A stretch of 64,000 bases of DNA from Peptococcaceae bacterium BRH_c8a (GCA_000961575.1 LADP01000015.1:24607-88606); one strand, 5' to 3'; positions 1 to 9,839 are shown, counted from the stretch's first letter. Notes: generated by a model from the sequence alone, not told the origin. Program-made: numbers and translations.

Positions 1-2
1 TG

Positions 3-1154
3 CTGCAAAAAAAGGACATGCGCCGCCCACTGGCCCGTTTTGCAGCTAGTGCTATTTACGATACCCTGGATCGCCCGGTGGGTTCGGTGGCCGGTTCCCT
101 GGAGTTTGCCGCCCTTAAAAATTCGCTGCAGCAACTGCCGGGTAAAATCCTGGCCCGGGATGAAGCTAGTCTAGAACTGCGCGCCCGGCTGGCGCAAAAG
201 ATTGAAGACCTGTTAAACAGCCCTGAACCGGTGGGCAGTTACCTGCCCGGGGCCGCGCGGGACGGATTGCACCAGCTTATCGCCGACCAGACTCCCCGAA
301 TTGCGGCCGCCCTGGAACAATATCTGAGCTCACCGGGCGTGCGACAAGCCATCAAAAACCGGATCGAGAGCTTTTTCGAGGGCACCGCTCTTAAAAGATT
401 ACTTAACGGGATGTTTCAACTGGCCGGTTCCGGCCCCGATGCCATTGTGCGGCGCCTGGCCCGGGAATTAGCCACATTTTTATCCGACGAACAAAACCGT
501 GCTGAGCTGGAGGAGCGCCTGCATATACTGGTGGACGAGGCGCTGGCCAAGAGCGTTGCTGAAACCACAGCAGCTCTGGAGCCCGCCGCCAAGCGCGAAA
601 AAGCTAACGAGATAGCGGACTGGCTGCTGGACAAGCTGCACCATCCCGAGACACTGGCTCCGCTGTTGGACGCGCTGGAAGAAATGCTGGCTGCCAATAG
701 TCATCGCACCTGGCGGGAGCTTTTTTACCTGGATGAATTGGGCCTGCCGGCAATGTTGGAAGATTATTTGGATCACCTGCTGGTACGCTTGGCGGAGCGG
801 GAACAAGAGGAACGCTACCTGGAACGCCTGGCCGGTCAGGCGGTGGATGGCTTGTTAAACGCACCGCTGGGCCGGGCACTGGAACTGCTGCCCCCGCAAT
901 TGGCGGCCAACCCCGGGGAACCGGTGCTGCAACTCTACCGCTACGCGGTAAGACAGCATGTTCCGGGATTGCTGAGTTTTTTTGACGTCACCGGCATGGT
1001 GCGGCAGCGGGTGGAAGAACTGGACGTGCTGCAGGTGGAGGAAATGCTGCTGGGCATTGTACGCCGGGAGCTGGTAGCCATTACCTGGCTGGGCGCCCTG
1101 CTGGGAGCAGTATTGGGCGCGAGCATGGTGGGCATGCAGTATATGATGAGATAG
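3..1154 (+). CDS. DUF445 family protein (5' end outside window)
   Basis: The reading frame is open to the left edge, and the ATG at 18 is only the first Met in the window. DUF445 proteins normally begin with a transmembrane segment and a short conserved N-terminal region, which is missing here, so the true start lies upstream. The visible part is mostly long charged and hydrophobic helices and ends with a hydrophobic C-terminal segment (ITWLGALLGAVLG, about residues 357-369) typical of DUF445/YheB-like proteins. Such proteins are membrane anchored and of unknown biochemical role. The gene is followed by repeats and then the ilv-leu leader, so it is probably not co-transcribed with that operon. 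Family call is from recall of the C-terminal signature. Confidence 0.75.
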   Translation: MQKKDMRRPLARFAASAIYDTLDRPVGSVAGSLEFAALKNSLQQLPGKILARDEASLELRARLAQKIEDLLNSPEPVGSYLPGAARDGLHQLIADQTPRIAAALEQYLSSPGVRQAIKNRIESFFEGTALKRLLNGMFQLAGSGPDAIVRRLARELATFLSDEQNRAELEERLHILVDEALAKSVAETTAALEPAAKREKANEIADWLLDKLHHPETLAPLLDALEEMLAANSHRTWRELFYLDELGLPAMLEDYLDHLLVRLAEREQEERYLERLAGQAVDGLLNAPLGRALELLPPQLAANPGEPVLQLYRYAVRQHVPGLLSFFDVTGMVRQRVEELDVLQVEEMLLGIVRRELVAITWLGALLGAVLGASMVGMQYMMR

Positions 1155-1229
1155 GAGTCAGGAGTCAGGATAAGAGAACGGTAATCTTCTACCTAATTCT
1201 GACTACTGACTACTGAATTCTGACTACCT
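1155..1229. repeat. Intergenic repeat family A (GAGTCAGGA / GACTACTGA units)
   Basis: Tandem short units of the type TCAGGAGTCAGGAGTCAGG and their complement TGACTACTGACTACTGAATTCTGAC fill the space before the ilv-leu promoter. Similar copies occur in at least seven other gaps of the host part of the window. They are non-coding and of unknown function. Confidence 0.8.
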
Positions 1230-1241
1230 TAAGTAAAAGTG

Positions 1242-1271
1242 TTGACCGGTGCCACATTTATGCGGTATACT
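1242..1271 (+). promoter_or_regulatory. Sigma-A-type promoter of the ilv-leu operon
   Basis: TTGACC (1242-1247) and TATACT (1266-1271) are separated by 18 bp and lie just upstream of the T-box leader. Transcription would begin near 1278 and run through both regulatory RNAs into ilvE. Confidence 0.7.
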
Positions 1272-1284
1272 TTCTTGTAAGCTT

Positions 1285-1586
1285 TATTTTGCAAGGGTTA
1301 TGAAGGGGAGCAATACCTGATAGGCCGTGCTTCAGAGAGCCGGGGTAGCTGAAAACCGGCGCCGGAAACAGGTAAAGACATCGCCCCGGAACTGCCCGGT
1401 CGAAAGGCCAATGGCCTGTAGGCCTGGACGGTAGCGGCCCGTTACCACGCCGCCGTGTCGAGCACAAGACACACCGAGTGGCTTTCCGTGATGTAGCGGA
1501 TTGCAAACAGGGTGGTACCGCGAGAGGTATATATACCTCCCGTCCCTGGTGGGCGTATGCCCAGCCAGGCGCGGGAGGTTTTTAGT
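1285..1586 (+). promoter_or_regulatory. T-box leader, probably isoleucine-specific
   Basis: The conserved T-box core AGGGTGGTACCGCG lies at about 1510-1523 and is followed by a GC-rich terminator hairpin (CCTCCCG paired with CGGGAGG) and a T run ending near 1586. An AGAGAG element and a long Stem I precede it. Pairing ACCTG with CAGGT leaves an internal loop whose 3' side contains ATC (1380-1382), an Ile codon, which I take as the tentative specifier. T-box RNAs bind uncharged tRNA, which stabilises an antiterminator, so the operon would be on under amino-acid shortage. The T-box call is firm; the Ile assignment is inference from a hand fold. Confidence 0.9.
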
Positions 1587-1602
1587 TTTTAGGACTTAAT
1601 AA

Positions 1603-1630
1603 AGTACTGACTACTGAATTCTGAACTACG
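1603..1630. repeat. Repeat family A copy between the two leaders
   Basis: TACTGACTACTGAATTCTGAAC separates the T-box terminator from the ykkC-type RNA. It matches the units at 1155-1229. Confidence 0.7.
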
Positions 1631-1639
1631 TTTTAGTTT

Positions 1640-1806
1640 TAATATGAGTGGGAAGTGTACCTAGGGTTCCGCCTCTTATTAAAGAGGGCCTGGACCGAGC
1701 GGTACAGACCGCCGGGAATAATCCCGGGGTTACACCGTGGGGATAAAAGACCCAAGCGGATAGGTTCCTCTCTTTGGGAATATCAGCCGGGTCTTATTTT
1801 ATTTGT
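1640..1806 (+). promoter_or_regulatory. ykkC-family riboswitch, probably ppGpp class, with terminator
   Basis: The block contains the ykkC hallmarks CTAGGGTTCCG, CTGGACCGAGCGG and ACACCGTGGGGATAAAAGACCC in the right order and spacing. The ykkC superfamily includes guanidine-I, ppGpp, PRPP and other classes; the ppGpp class is the one typically placed before branched-chain amino-acid genes, so gene context favours it. AAGACCC (1747-1753), part of the aptamer's 3' conserved block, can instead pair with GGGTCTT (1789-1795) followed by ATTTTATTT, forming a terminator. This predicts an ON switch: ligand binding would hold the aptamer and prevent termination. Ligand class is inferred, not read directly. 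Confidence 0.8.
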
Positions 1807-1847
1807 TTTAACTTAAAACAATCAAATTAAAACAGGAGGGTGAAGCG

Positions 1848-2726
1848 ATGGGTCTTATAATTTATATGGATGGGAAATATGTGTCCGAGGAAGAAGCGGT
1901 TGTGTCGGTATTCGACCATGGTCTCCTTTATGGTGACGGTATCTTTGAAGGCATTCGGGCCTACCACAACCGGGTCTTTAAACTATCCGAACACCTGGAG
2001 CGGCTGTACGAATCGGCCCGTACCTTGACCCTGGAGATTCCCATCAGCGTGGAGGAAATGCAGGAAGTAGTGCTGGAAACCTTGCGCCGCAACAATCTGC
2101 GGGATGCCTACATACGTCTGGTGGTAACCAGGGGTAAGGGTGATTTGGGGTTGGATCCCCGCAAGTGCAAACTGGCCACCATATTCTGTATTGCGGCCTC
2201 CATTCAGCTTTACCCGGAAGAACTTTACGAGCAGGGTCTGGAAATGGTCACCGTGGCCACCCGCCGCAACATCCCCGAGGCCTGCAATCCCCGCGTGAAG
2301 TCACTGAACTACCTGAACAACATTTACGCCAAAATCGAAGCCAACCTGGCCGGCGTGTCTGAGGCCATCATGCTGAACCAGGAAGGTTACGTGGCCGAGG
2401 CCACCGGAGATAATATATTCCTGGTCAAGAAGGGTAAAATGATTACCCCGCCCATTCACGTAGGGCTGCTGGAAGGCATTACCCGCAACGCCGTGATGGA
2501 TTTGGCCCGCGCCCGGGGCATCGAAGTCGAGGAGCGGGTCTTCACCCGCCACGACGTATACATCGCCGATGAGTGTTTCCTCACCGGTACCGCAGCGGAA
2601 CTGATCCCCTGCGTGAAAGTGGACGGCCGCCCCATCGGTACCGGCCAGCCCGGCCCAGTGTTCCAGTCACTGCTGCACGACTTCCGGGAACTGACCAAAA
2701 CCGACGGCCCCATAGTATTCGAGTAG
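1848..2726 (+). CDS. ilvE: Branched-chain amino-acid aminotransferase
   Basis: This 292-aa class IV PLP aminotransferase interconverts Leu/Ile/Val and their 2-oxo acids, the last step of their synthesis, in the cytosol. It shows the N-terminal VFDHGLLYGDGIFEGIR signature, the PLP-lysine region RVKSLNYLNNIYAK and the C-terminal FLTGTAAEL segment. Length fits the family. The ATG at 1848 follows AGGAGGG at proper spacing. It is the first gene of the ilv-leu operon, directly behind the T-box and ykkC-type leaders. A D-amino-acid transferase is the main alternative in this fold, but operon context supports IlvE. Confidence 0.93.
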   Translation: MGLIIYMDGKYVSEEEAVVSVFDHGLLYGDGIFEGIRAYHNRVFKLSEHLERLYESARTLTLEIPISVEEMQEVVLETLRRNNLRDAYIRLVVTRGKGDLGLDPRKCKLATIFCIAASIQLYPEELYEQGLEMVTVATRRNIPEACNPRVKSLNYLNNIYAKIEANLAGVSEAIMLNQEGYVAEATGDNIFLVKKGKMITPPIHVGLLEGITRNAVMDLARARGIEVEERVFTRHDVYIADECFLTGTAAELIPCVKVDGRPIGTGQPGPVFQSLLHDFRELTKTDGPIVFE

Positions 2727-2746
2727 GAGTCAGGAGTCAGGAGTAA
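2727..2746. repeat. Repeat family A copy after ilvE
   Basis: Tandem GAGTCAGGA units start directly at the ilvE stop codon and sit in the short ilvE-ilvD gap. Confidence 0.7.
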
Positions 2747-2806
2747 CTCCAATTTTATTAACTTTGTTCATTGCCTATTTAAATGTAGCACCAAGGAGGA
2801 CTGGAT

Positions 2807-4468
2807 ATGCGCAGCGATGCCATGAAAAAGGGGCTGGATAAGGCGCCCCACCGTTCCCTGTTCAAGGCCCTGGGGCTTACCGACCAGGAACTGGATCGCC
2901 CCATCATCGGGGTTGCCAACTCCTTCAACGAAATAGTACCCGGCCACGCCCATCTGCGGGAAATTACCGAAGCCGTCAAGGCCGGTATCCGGATCAACGG
3001 TGGTACCCCGCTGGAGTTTCCCACCATCGCGGTGTGCGACGGTATCGCCATGAACCATGCCGGGATGAAATACTCTCTGGCCAGCCGTGAACTCATCGCC
3101 GACTCGGTGGAAGTGATGAGCATGGCCCACCCCTTTGACGGGTTGGTGCTGGTCACGGCCTGTGACAAGATAGTGCCCGGTATGCTCATGGCGGCAGCCC
3201 GGTTGGACATACCAACTATAGTGGTCAGCGGCGGCCCCATGATGGCCGGCCGGCTGGAAGGCCGGGATTTATCTTTAAGCAACATCTTTGAAGCCGTGGG
3301 ATCGGTGCGGGCCGGCAAGATGACCGAGGCTGAACTGGCCGAGGTAGAAGAATCGGTTTGCCCCGGCTGCGGTTCCTGTGCCGGCATGTTTACTGCCAAC
3401 TCCATGAACTGCCTGACCGAGGTTTTGGGCATGGCTCTGCCCGGCAACGGCACAGTGCCTGCGGTTTCTGCGGCCCGCCGCCGCCTGGCCAAGCTGAGCG
3501 GCATGCGGGTGGTAGATCTGGTGCGGGAAAACCTGCGCCCCTCGGATATTATGACCGAGAAAGCATTCGCCAACGGCCTGGCCTTGGACATGGCCTTGGG
3601 CTGTTCCACCAATACGGTGCTGCACTTGCCTGCCATCGCGGGCGAAGCCGGGGTGGAAATAAACCTGGATCGTATTAACGAGGTCAGTGAAAAGACACCC
3701 AATCTGTGCAAACTAAGCCCCATGGGCCAACACTTTATGCAGGACTTAAACGAGGCCGGCGGGGTATCCGCGGTGCTAAAAGAACTGGCCGACCACGGCA
3801 TGGTTGACGGCAGCGCTGTTACTGTCACCGGCCAAAGCCTGGCTGAAAACGTAGCCTCGGCCACGGTCAAGCGCCGGGACGTAATTCGCAGCGTGGCAGA
3901 GCCCTACAGCGCCACCGGTGGCATCGCCATTCTTTACGGCAACCTGGCCCCCGGTGGGGCAGTGGTTAAAAAGGCCGGGGTGGCCCCGGAGATGCTCAAA
4001 CACAGCGGCCCGGCCCGGATCTATAATTCCGAGGAAGAGGCAGTGCAGGGCATCAACGGCGGTCAGATTCAAAAAGGTGACGTCATCGTCATCCGCTACG
4101 AAGGCCCCAAGGGCGGCCCGGGGATGCGGGAAATGCTCACCCCCACCGCCACCGTCATGGGCCTGGGGCTGGATAAGGACGTGGCCTTGATTACCGACGG
4201 CCGCTTCAGCGGCGCCACCCGGGGTGCCTCCATCGGGCACGTTACCCCCGAGGCCGCCGAGGGCGGGCCCATCGCCGCGCTGCAGGACGGCGATATCATT
4301 GAAATCAACATTCCCGAATATAAACTGGGCGTGCAACTAAGCGAAGAAGAACTGGCCGCACGTCTGGCCAAGTGGCAAAAACCCGAACCCAGAGTAACCA
4401 AGGGCTACCTGGCTCGTTACGCCGCGCAGGTCACATCCGCCGGCACCGGCGCAGTATTTAAAAAATAA
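2807..4468 (+). CDS. ilvD: Dihydroxy-acid dehydratase
   Basis: IlvD (553 aa) dehydrates 2,3-dihydroxy-isovalerate and 2,3-dihydroxy-3-methylvalerate to the 2-oxo acids of the Val and Ile pathways, using an Fe-S cluster. Cluster ligand regions are visible as [10 protein letters not shown] and [16 protein letters not shown]. The C-terminal half carries the family motifs GGPGMREML and [10 protein letters not shown]. The ATG at 2807 is preceded by AAGGAGGA. Length matches the bacterial family. It is the second gene of the operon. Confidence 0.96.
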   Translation: MRSDAMKKGLDKAPHRSLFKALGLTDQELDRPIIGVANSFNEIVPGHAHLREITEAVKAGIRINGGTPLEFPTIAVCDGIAMNHAGMKYSLASRELIADSVEVMSMAHPFDGLVLVTACDKIVPGMLMAAARLDIPTIVVSGGPMMAGRLEGRDLSLSNIFEAVGSVRAGKMTEAELAEVEESVCPGCGSCAGMFTANSMNCLTEVLGMALPGNGTVPAVSAARRRLAKLSGMRVVDLVRENLRPSDIMTEKAFANGLALDMALGCSTNTVLHLPAIAGEAGVEINLDRINEVSEKTPNLCKLSPMGQHFMQDLNEAGGVSAVLKELADHGMVDGSAVTVTGQSLAENVASATVKRRDVIRSVAEPYSATGGIAILYGNLAPGGAVVKKAGVAPEMLKHSGPARIYNSEEEAVQGINGGQIQKGDVIVIRYEGPKGGPGMREMLTPTATVMGLGLDKDVALITDGRFSGATRGASIGHVTPEAAEGGPIAALQDGDIIEINIPEYKLGVQLSEEELAARLAKWQKPEPRVTKGYLARYAAQVTSAGTGAVFKK

Positions 4469-4470
4469 AG

Positions 4471-4532
4471 CCAACTTGCAACAAATCAACAACTGGTGCC
4501 TGGCACCAAAGGGGTGATTTGTTGCAAGTTGG
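4471..4532. repeat. Repeat family B, complete inverted-repeat copy
   Basis: CCAACTTGCAACAAATCA (4471-4488) is matched exactly in reverse complement by TGATTTGTTGCAAGTTGG (4515-4532), enclosing GGTGCCTGGCACC, itself a hairpin. Partial copies lie at 13283, 22939, 25084 and 30651. The arrangement resembles a tiny MITE- or REP-like element. It generates a spurious upstream Met for ilvB. Confidence 0.8.
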
Positions 4533-4564
4533 TGGAAATATTAACCAATGGAGGTGAAGGGGAA

Positions 4565-6223
4565 ATGAAAAAATCCGGGGCGCATATACTAATCGAATGT
4601 CTCCAGGCCGAGGGTGTGGATACTATTTTCGGTTATCCCGGGGGGCAGGTGCTTCCCATTTACGACGCACTTTACGATGCTGATTTAAGGCACATTCTAA
4701 CCCGTCACGAACAGGGTGCCGCCCACGCCGCCGACGGCTACGCCCGGGCTTCGGGCAGGCCGGGGGTATGCCTGGCCACATCGGGCCCCGGCGCCACCAA
4801 CCTGGTTACCGGTATCGCCAACGCTTACATGGATTCGGTGCCTATGGTAGCTATCACCGGCCAAGTGCCTACTTCCTTGCTGGGGCGGGACTCCTTCCAG
4901 GAGGCTGACATTACTGGTATAACCCTGCCGATAACCAAGCACAACTATATTGTTAAGGATATTAGCGAGTTGGCCCGGACCATCCGTGAGGCATTTTACA
5001 TTGCCACCACCGGCCGTCCCGGCCCTGTGCTAATTGATATCCCCAAGGATGTGTCCGCCGGTCAGGCTTATCACGAGGACCCCGGCCCGCTGTACCTGCC
5101 GGGCTATAGCCCCAGGTTGGAACCTGATACTGCACAGGTGGCCAGGGCCGTGAGGGCGATTGAAGAATCCGAGCGGCCCGTTATTTATGCCGGCGGCGGA
5201 GTTATTAGCGGACTCGCCCACGGGGAACTGCTGCGCCTGGCGGAATTACTGCTGGCGCCGGTATCCACCACCCTGATGGGTTTAGGGGGATTCCCCGGCG
5301 ACCACCCGCTTTCAGTGGGTATGCTGGGCATGCACGGCAGCAAGTACGCCAACTACGCCATCTGCGATTGCGATCTGCTGATCGGTGTGGGGGTTCGTTT
5401 CGACGACCGGGTCACCGGCAAACTGGATGAATTTGCGCCGGGCGCTACGGTGATTCATGTTGATATAGATCCGGCGGAAATAGGGAAGAATGTGGGCGTG
5501 GACATTCCCGTGGTGGGTGATGTAAGAACCGCCCTGCAAAGAATCCTGGAAAAGCTCCAGCCGCGGTTGGCCACTCGCTGGCGGGACACCATCTTGAACT
5601 GGAAAAAGGAGTACCCCATTGAATTTGAAGCCAACGGGCGGATTAAGCCCCAGGAAGTAATCCGGGAGATTTATAACGTCACCGGAGGCAATGCCCGGAT
5701 TACCACCGAGGTGGGCCAGCACCAAATGTGGGCCGCCCAGTATTACACCTACACCCGGCCCCGTACTTTTATTTCTTCCGGGGGACTGGGCACCATGGGC
5801 TTTGGCCTGCCGGCCGCTATAGGCGTGCAGGTAGCTTGCCCGGAAGAGACCGTTATTGATATTGCCGGCGACGGTAGCATCCAGATGAATATTCAGGAGA
5901 TGCAGACGGCGGTAAATTATAAACTGCCGGTGAAGGTAGCCGTCATGAATAACGGATACCTGGGCATGGTTCGCCAGTGGCAGGAACTGTTCTACAACCG
6001 GCGCTATTCTTACACCGAACTCCAAAACCCGGACTTTGTCAAACTGGCTGAAGCCTACGGCGCCGCAGGCATCCGGGTAACCAAGAAGTCGGAAGTCCGC
6101 CCCGCCCTGGAGGAAGCCCTGCGCATCCCGGGCCCGGTGATGATTGACTTCCATATTGAGCGGGAGGAAAACGTGCTGCCCATGGTTCCCCCCGGTGAAC
6201 CAATTAATAAGATGTTGGGCTAG
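4565..6223 (+). CDS. ilvB: Acetolactate synthase large subunit
   Basis: This ThDP enzyme condenses pyruvate with pyruvate or 2-oxobutyrate to form acetohydroxy acids for Val/Leu and Ile. The glutamate that activates ThDP is in [18 protein letters not shown]; the ThDP-Mg motif is [11 protein letters not shown]...NN. I move the start from 4496 to the ATG at 4565 (MKKSGAHIL), because GGAGGTGAAGGGG lies just before it and the upstream 23 codons come from repeat B. This gives 552 aa, normal for the family. ilvN follows 11 bp later, so this copy is the likely partner of the regulatory subunit. Confidence 0.95.
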   Translation: MKKSGAHILIECLQAEGVDTIFGYPGGQVLPIYDALYDADLRHILTRHEQGAAHAADGYARASGRPGVCLATSGPGATNLVTGIANAYMDSVPMVAITGQVPTSLLGRDSFQEADITGITLPITKHNYIVKDISELARTIREAFYIATTGRPGPVLIDIPKDVSAGQAYHEDPGPLYLPGYSPRLEPDTAQVARAVRAIEESERPVIYAGGGVISGLAHGELLRLAELLLAPVSTTLMGLGGFPGDHPLSVGMLGMHGSKYANYAICDCDLLIGVGVRFDDRVTGKLDEFAPGATVIHVDIDPAEIGKNVGVDIPVVGDVRTALQRILEKLQPRLATRWRDTILNWKKEYPIEFEANGRIKPQEVIREIYNVTGGNARITTEVGQHQMWAAQYYTYTRPRTFISSGGLGTMGFGLPAAIGVQVACPEETVIDIAGDGSIQMNIQEMQTAVNYKLPVKVAVMNNGYLGMVRQWQELFYNRRYSYTELQNPDFVKLAEAYGAAGIRVTKKSEVRPALEEALRIPGPVMIDFHIEREENVLPMVPPGEPINKMLG

Positions 6224-6234
6224 GAGGGGTGACG

Positions 6235-6744
6235 ATGCGACATACCCTGGCGGTAATGGTGGAAAACAACCCCGGCGTGCTGGCGCGGGTAGCCGGCCTG
6301 TTCAGCCGGCGCGGCTATAATATTGACAGCCTGGCGGTGGGGCGCACCGAGAATCCCGAAGTTTCCCGGATGACCATTGTGGTGGAGGGAGACCAGCGGG
6401 TGCTGGAGCAGGTTACCAAGCAGCTGCACAAGCTGGTGGACGTGATTAAGATCAGCGACGTTACCACCGAACGCTACGTGGACCGGGAGCTGGTGATGAT
6501 TAAGGTCAGTGCCACCCCGTCCCAGCGGGGCGAGATAATGCAGATTGCAGATATCTTCCGGGCCCGTATCGTGGACTTGGGCGCCAAATCCATCACTTTG
6601 GAGTGTACCGGCAACGACGGCAAAATCAACGCGTTTGAAGAATCCCTGCGTTCTTATGGCATCAAGGAGCTGGTGCGTACCGGTAAGATTGCCATGCTTA
6701 GGGGTATCAGGTATACAGGAGTGCAGGCTCAGGAGTCGGAATGA
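6235..6744 (+). CDS. ilvN: Acetolactate synthase small (regulatory) subunit
   Basis: This 169-aa protein has an N-terminal ACT domain (HTLAVMVENNPGVLARVAGLFSRRGYNI region) followed by the ALS small-subunit C-terminal domain. It stimulates the catalytic subunit and confers valine feedback inhibition. The start is placed at ATG 6235, six bases after AGGAGGGG, rather than GTG 6229. The last codons (VQAQESE) are encoded by an incoming family A repeat, so the original C-terminus may have been changed by the repeat. It lies immediately downstream of ilvB. Confidence 0.95.
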   Translation: MRHTLAVMVENNPGVLARVAGLFSRRGYNIDSLAVGRTENPEVSRMTIVVEGDQRVLEQVTKQLHKLVDVIKISDVTTERYVDRELVMIKVSATPSQRGEIMQIADIFRARIVDLGAKSITLECTGNDGKINAFEESLRSYGIKELVRTGKIAMLRGIRYTGVQAQESE

Positions 6745-6780
6745 AAACAGGATTCAGGAGTCAGGATTCAGGAGTCAGAA
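6738..6780. repeat. Repeat family A copy overlapping the ilvN 3' end
   Basis: CAGGATTCAGGAGTCAGGATTCAGGAGTC units begin inside the last codons of ilvN and continue into the gap before ilvC. Confidence 0.7.
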
Positions 6781-6832
6781 TAAGAACAGAAGACAACATA
6801 AGAGAACGGTGTAGCATTAAAAAATAGACTTG

Positions 6833-6890
6833 CTGTCATCCTGAGCGAAGCGAAGGATCTTAGATTCTTCACTCCGTTCAGAATGACATT
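6833..6890. repeat. Repeat family C (GTCATCCTGAGCGAAGCGAAGGATCT)
   Basis: The block from GTCATCCTGAGCG to TTCAGAATGACA has inverted terminal similarity (GTCATcCTGA / TCAGaATGAC). Further copies lie at 7986-8043 and, inverted, at 17601-17652. It is a dispersed intergenic repeat of a type seen in many bacteria. Confidence 0.75.
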
Positions 6891-6959
6891 GAGTTGTATA
6901 ACTACTAAATTCCAAAACCTAAATACTAACAACAACGTATAAAAGAGGAGGTTATTAAA

Positions 6960-7955
6960 ATGGTAGAAGTTTATTATGATCACGACGCCGATCTGGCGGT
7001 ACTTAAGGGCAAGAAAATTGCGGTAATGGGTTATGGCAGTCAGGGGCACGCCCAGGCTCAAAACCTGAAGGACAGCGGTTTGGATGTTATTGTGGGACTG
7101 CGCAAGGACAGCGCCAGCGTGCCCAAGGCACAGGCTGCCGGGTTTCAGGTACATACAGTGGCCGAGGCGGCCAACCAGGCCGACGTAATCCAGATTCTGC
7201 TGCCTGACGAACTGCAGGCCCAGATTTACGCCGAAGAAATCGAACCATATCTTACCGAGGGCAAAGCCCTGATGTTCAGCCACGGTTTCAACATTCATTA
7301 CGGCCAAATTACGCCCCCCAACAACATAGACGTATTCCTAGTGGCACCTAAAAGCCCCGGCCACCTGGTGCGCCGGATGTACGAAAGCGGCCAGGGCGTA
7401 CCCGGCCTGATAGCCATTCACCAGGATTACACCGGCAAGGCCAGGGATATTGGTATGGCTTACGCCAAGGGCATTGGATGCACCAGGGCCGGTGTGTTCG
7501 AGACCTCCTTTATGGAAGAAACTGAAACCGACCTGTTCGGTGAGCAGTGCGTGCTTTGCGGCGGCGTTAGCGAGCTGATTAAAGCCGGGTTCGAGACCCT
7601 GGTAGAAGCGGGTTACGCTCCGGAGATGGCTTACTTTGAGTGCCTGCATGAATTAAAGCTAATTGTAGACCTGATTAACGAGGGCGGCCTGGGCTTCATG
7701 CGCTACTCCATCAGCAACACCGCCGAATACGGCGACTACATGGTGGGACCGCGCATTATCAATGAAGACACCCGAGATGAAATGCGGGCCGTATTGGCTG
7801 AAATCCAGGACGGCACCTTCGCCAAGGAATGGATCCTGGAGAACAAGGCCAACCGCCCGGTATTCAACGCCGTGCGGCGCCAGGAGCAGGAGCATCCCGT
7901 CGAGCAAGTGGGCGCAGAACTACGTAAAATGATGCCTTGGCTGAAGAAGAAGTAA
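6960..7955 (+). CDS. ilvC: Ketol-acid reductoisomerase
   Basis: IlvC (331 aa, class I length) isomerises and reduces acetohydroxy acids to dihydroxy acids with NAD(P)H and Mg2+. The Rossmann motif [13 protein letters not shown] is near residue 24, followed by the loop GLRKDSAS whose Ser residues are typical of NADPH preference. The C-terminal knotted domain contains the metal and catalytic signature [14 protein letters not shown] and [11 protein letters not shown] 6960 follows GAGGAGGTT. A 215-bp repeat-filled gap separates it from ilvN, but orientation and pathway support one operon. Confidence 0.96.
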   Translation: MVEVYYDHDADLAVLKGKKIAVMGYGSQGHAQAQNLKDSGLDVIVGLRKDSASVPKAQAAGFQVHTVAEAANQADVIQILLPDELQAQIYAEEIEPYLTEGKALMFSHGFNIHYGQITPPNNIDVFLVAPKSPGHLVRRMYESGQGVPGLIAIHQDYTGKARDIGMAYAKGIGCTRAGVFETSFMEETETDLFGEQCVLCGGVSELIKAGFETLVEAGYAPEMAYFECLHELKLIVDLINEGGLGFMRYSISNTAEYGDYMVGPRIINEDTRDEMRAVLAEIQDGTFAKEWILENKANRPVFNAVRRQEQEHPVEQVGAELRKMMPWLKKK

Positions 7956-7985
7956 GGTAACTGGCCAGGCAATAGACTTTAAGGC

Positions 7986-8152
7986 TTGTCATCCTGAGCG
8001 TTAGCGAAGGCTCTTAAGATTCTTCACTTCGTTCAGAATGACAAGAAGAGGTTAGGAAGACAGAGTCAGGAGCCAGAACAGGTGTCAGAAGCCAGGCGTC
8101 AACATGGGAAAAGATTTACTGCCTTAAAGTCTCCTGACTCCTGAATACTGAA
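7986..8152. repeat. Repeat families C and A between ilvC and ilvB2
   Basis: A family C copy (7986-8043) is followed by degenerate family A units (about 8062-8152), ending just before the Shine-Dalgarno of the second acetolactate synthase gene. Confidence 0.7.
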
Positions 8153-8173
8153 TTTATTAAGGGGGGACTCGCC

Positions 8174-9838
8174 ATGGAAATTACGGCTGCGGAAGCCCTG
8201 GTGAAGTGCCTTGAAAAAGAGCAAGTGGAAGTAATCTTCGGCTACCCTGGCGGGGCCATACTGCCGGTATACGACGCTTTTTTCCACTCCACCATTAAGC
8301 ACGTGCTGGTACGGCACGAGCAGGGGGCGGTGCATGCGGCAGACGGTTATGCCAGGGCTACCGGCCGGGTAGGGGTTTGTGTGGCCACATCCGGTCCCGG
8401 GGCCACTAACCTGGTTACCGGCATTGCCAACGCGTACATGGACTCCGTGCCTCTGGTGGTTTTCACCGGACAGGTACCCACCAGCCAGGTGGGCACCGAC
8501 TCTTTTCAAGAAGTAGATATCACCGGCATCACCATGCCGATAACCAAGCACAATTATCTGGTCAAGGACGCCAGCCAGCTACCCCGGATTATTAAGAGTG
8601 CCTTTCACATTGCCTCAACCGGGCGGCCGGGACCGGTGCTAATCGACTTACCCAAAGACGTGGCCCAGACCATGATCAAGTTTCAGTACCCCCGTACAGT
8701 ACAACTGCGGGGCTATAAACCGAATTACAAGGGACATCCCAACAAGATTGTCGAGGCAGCCCGGCTGATTACCCGAGCTCAGCGGCCGGTTATCTATGCC
8801 GGGGGCGGCATACTTAACGGCGGTGCCAGCGAGGAACTGCTGGCCCTGGCCGAGGCTATCAATGCTCCGGTCACCAACACCTTTATGGGTCTGTCTAGTT
8901 TTCCCGGCGATCATCCGTTGTTTTTAGGCATGCTGGGTCTGCACGGTACCCGGGCCGCCAACCTGGCGGTAACCAACTGTGACCTTCTAATTGCCTTGGG
9001 TGCTCGGTTTGACGACCGGGTTACCGGAAAGTTAGCTGAGTTTGCGCCCCAGGCCGGGGTAGTGCATGTGGATATAGACCCCGCCGAAATTGGCAAGAAC
9101 GTGCAGGTGCACGTACCTATCGTGGGTGACGTGAAGTTGGTGCTGAAGGAACTGCTAGCCAGAGTGGAAAAACGCAACGACACCAGTTGGCTGGATCAAA
9201 TTCAGGCCTGGAAAGAACAATATCCGCTGCATTACGACCCGGAAGGCAAGCTTAAACCACAATATGTGATTGAAAAACTGAACGAAATTACCGGGGGCAA
9301 CGCTATGGTGGCCACCGACGTGGGCCAGCACCAGATGTGGGTGGCCCAATATTACCGTTTTAAGCGGCCCGGATCGCTCATATCTTCCGGGGGGCTGGGC
9401 ACCATGGGCTTTGGCCTGCCGGCGGCAATGGGCGCCCAGGTTGGGATGCCCGAGCAACAAGTGGTGCTGGTAGTAGGCGACGGGGGCTTCCAAATGACCA
9501 TGCAGGAACTGGCCACCGTGGTGGAGCAGGAACTGCCCCTGAAGATGATCATCATGAACAACCATACCCTGGGTATGGTGCGCCAACTGCAGCAGCTTTA
9601 CTGCGACAGCCGGTACATGGCGGTGAACTTCAAGTTCTTGCCGGACTTTGAGGTGCTGGCCAAAGCATACGGCATTAAAGGATATACATTACGCACCAAC
9701 GAGGAAGTAGACAAACTGCTGCCCGAGGCGCTGGCTCAACCCGGCGCGGTGCTGATCAACTGTATTGTCGATGCCGATGAAAACGTCAACCCCACCGTGA
9801 TGGCGGGTAAGTCCATCAGTGAAGCAATAGACTGTTGA
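8174..9838 (+). CDS. ilvB: Second acetolactate synthase large subunit
   Basis: This 554-aa ThDP enzyme is a paralogue of the ilvB at 4565, with the catalytic [18 protein letters not shown] and the ThDP motif GDGGFQMTMQE. It keeps the FAD/ThDP-type ALS layout and anabolic length. No second ilvN follows, so it may share the IlvN at 6235, work alone or prefer a different acceptor (pyruvate versus 2-oxobutyrate). ATG 8174 is preceded by AAGGGGGG. Position between ilvC and leuA places it in the same transcription unit. The functional split between the two copies cannot be read from sequence. Confidence 0.92.
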   Translation: MEITAAEALVKCLEKEQVEVIFGYPGGAILPVYDAFFHSTIKHVLVRHEQGAVHAADGYARATGRVGVCVATSGPGATNLVTGIANAYMDSVPLVVFTGQVPTSQVGTDSFQEVDITGITMPITKHNYLVKDASQLPRIIKSAFHIASTGRPGPVLIDLPKDVAQTMIKFQYPRTVQLRGYKPNYKGHPNKIVEAARLITRAQRPVIYAGGGILNGGASEELLALAEAINAPVTNTFMGLSSFPGDHPLFLGMLGLHGTRAANLAVTNCDLLIALGARFDDRVTGKLAEFAPQAGVVHVDIDPAEIGKNVQVHVPIVGDVKLVLKELLARVEKRNDTSWLDQIQAWKEQYPLHYDPEGKLKPQYVIEKLNEITGGNAMVATDVGQHQMWVAQYYRFKRPGSLISSGGLGTMGFGLPAAMGAQVGMPEQQVVLVVGDGGFQMTMQELATVVEQELPLKMIIMNNHTLGMVRQLQQLYCDSRYMAVNFKFLPDFEVLAKAYGIKGYTLRTNEEVDKLLPEALAQPGAVLINCIVDADENVNPTVMAGKSISEAIDC

Positions 9839-9839
9839 T

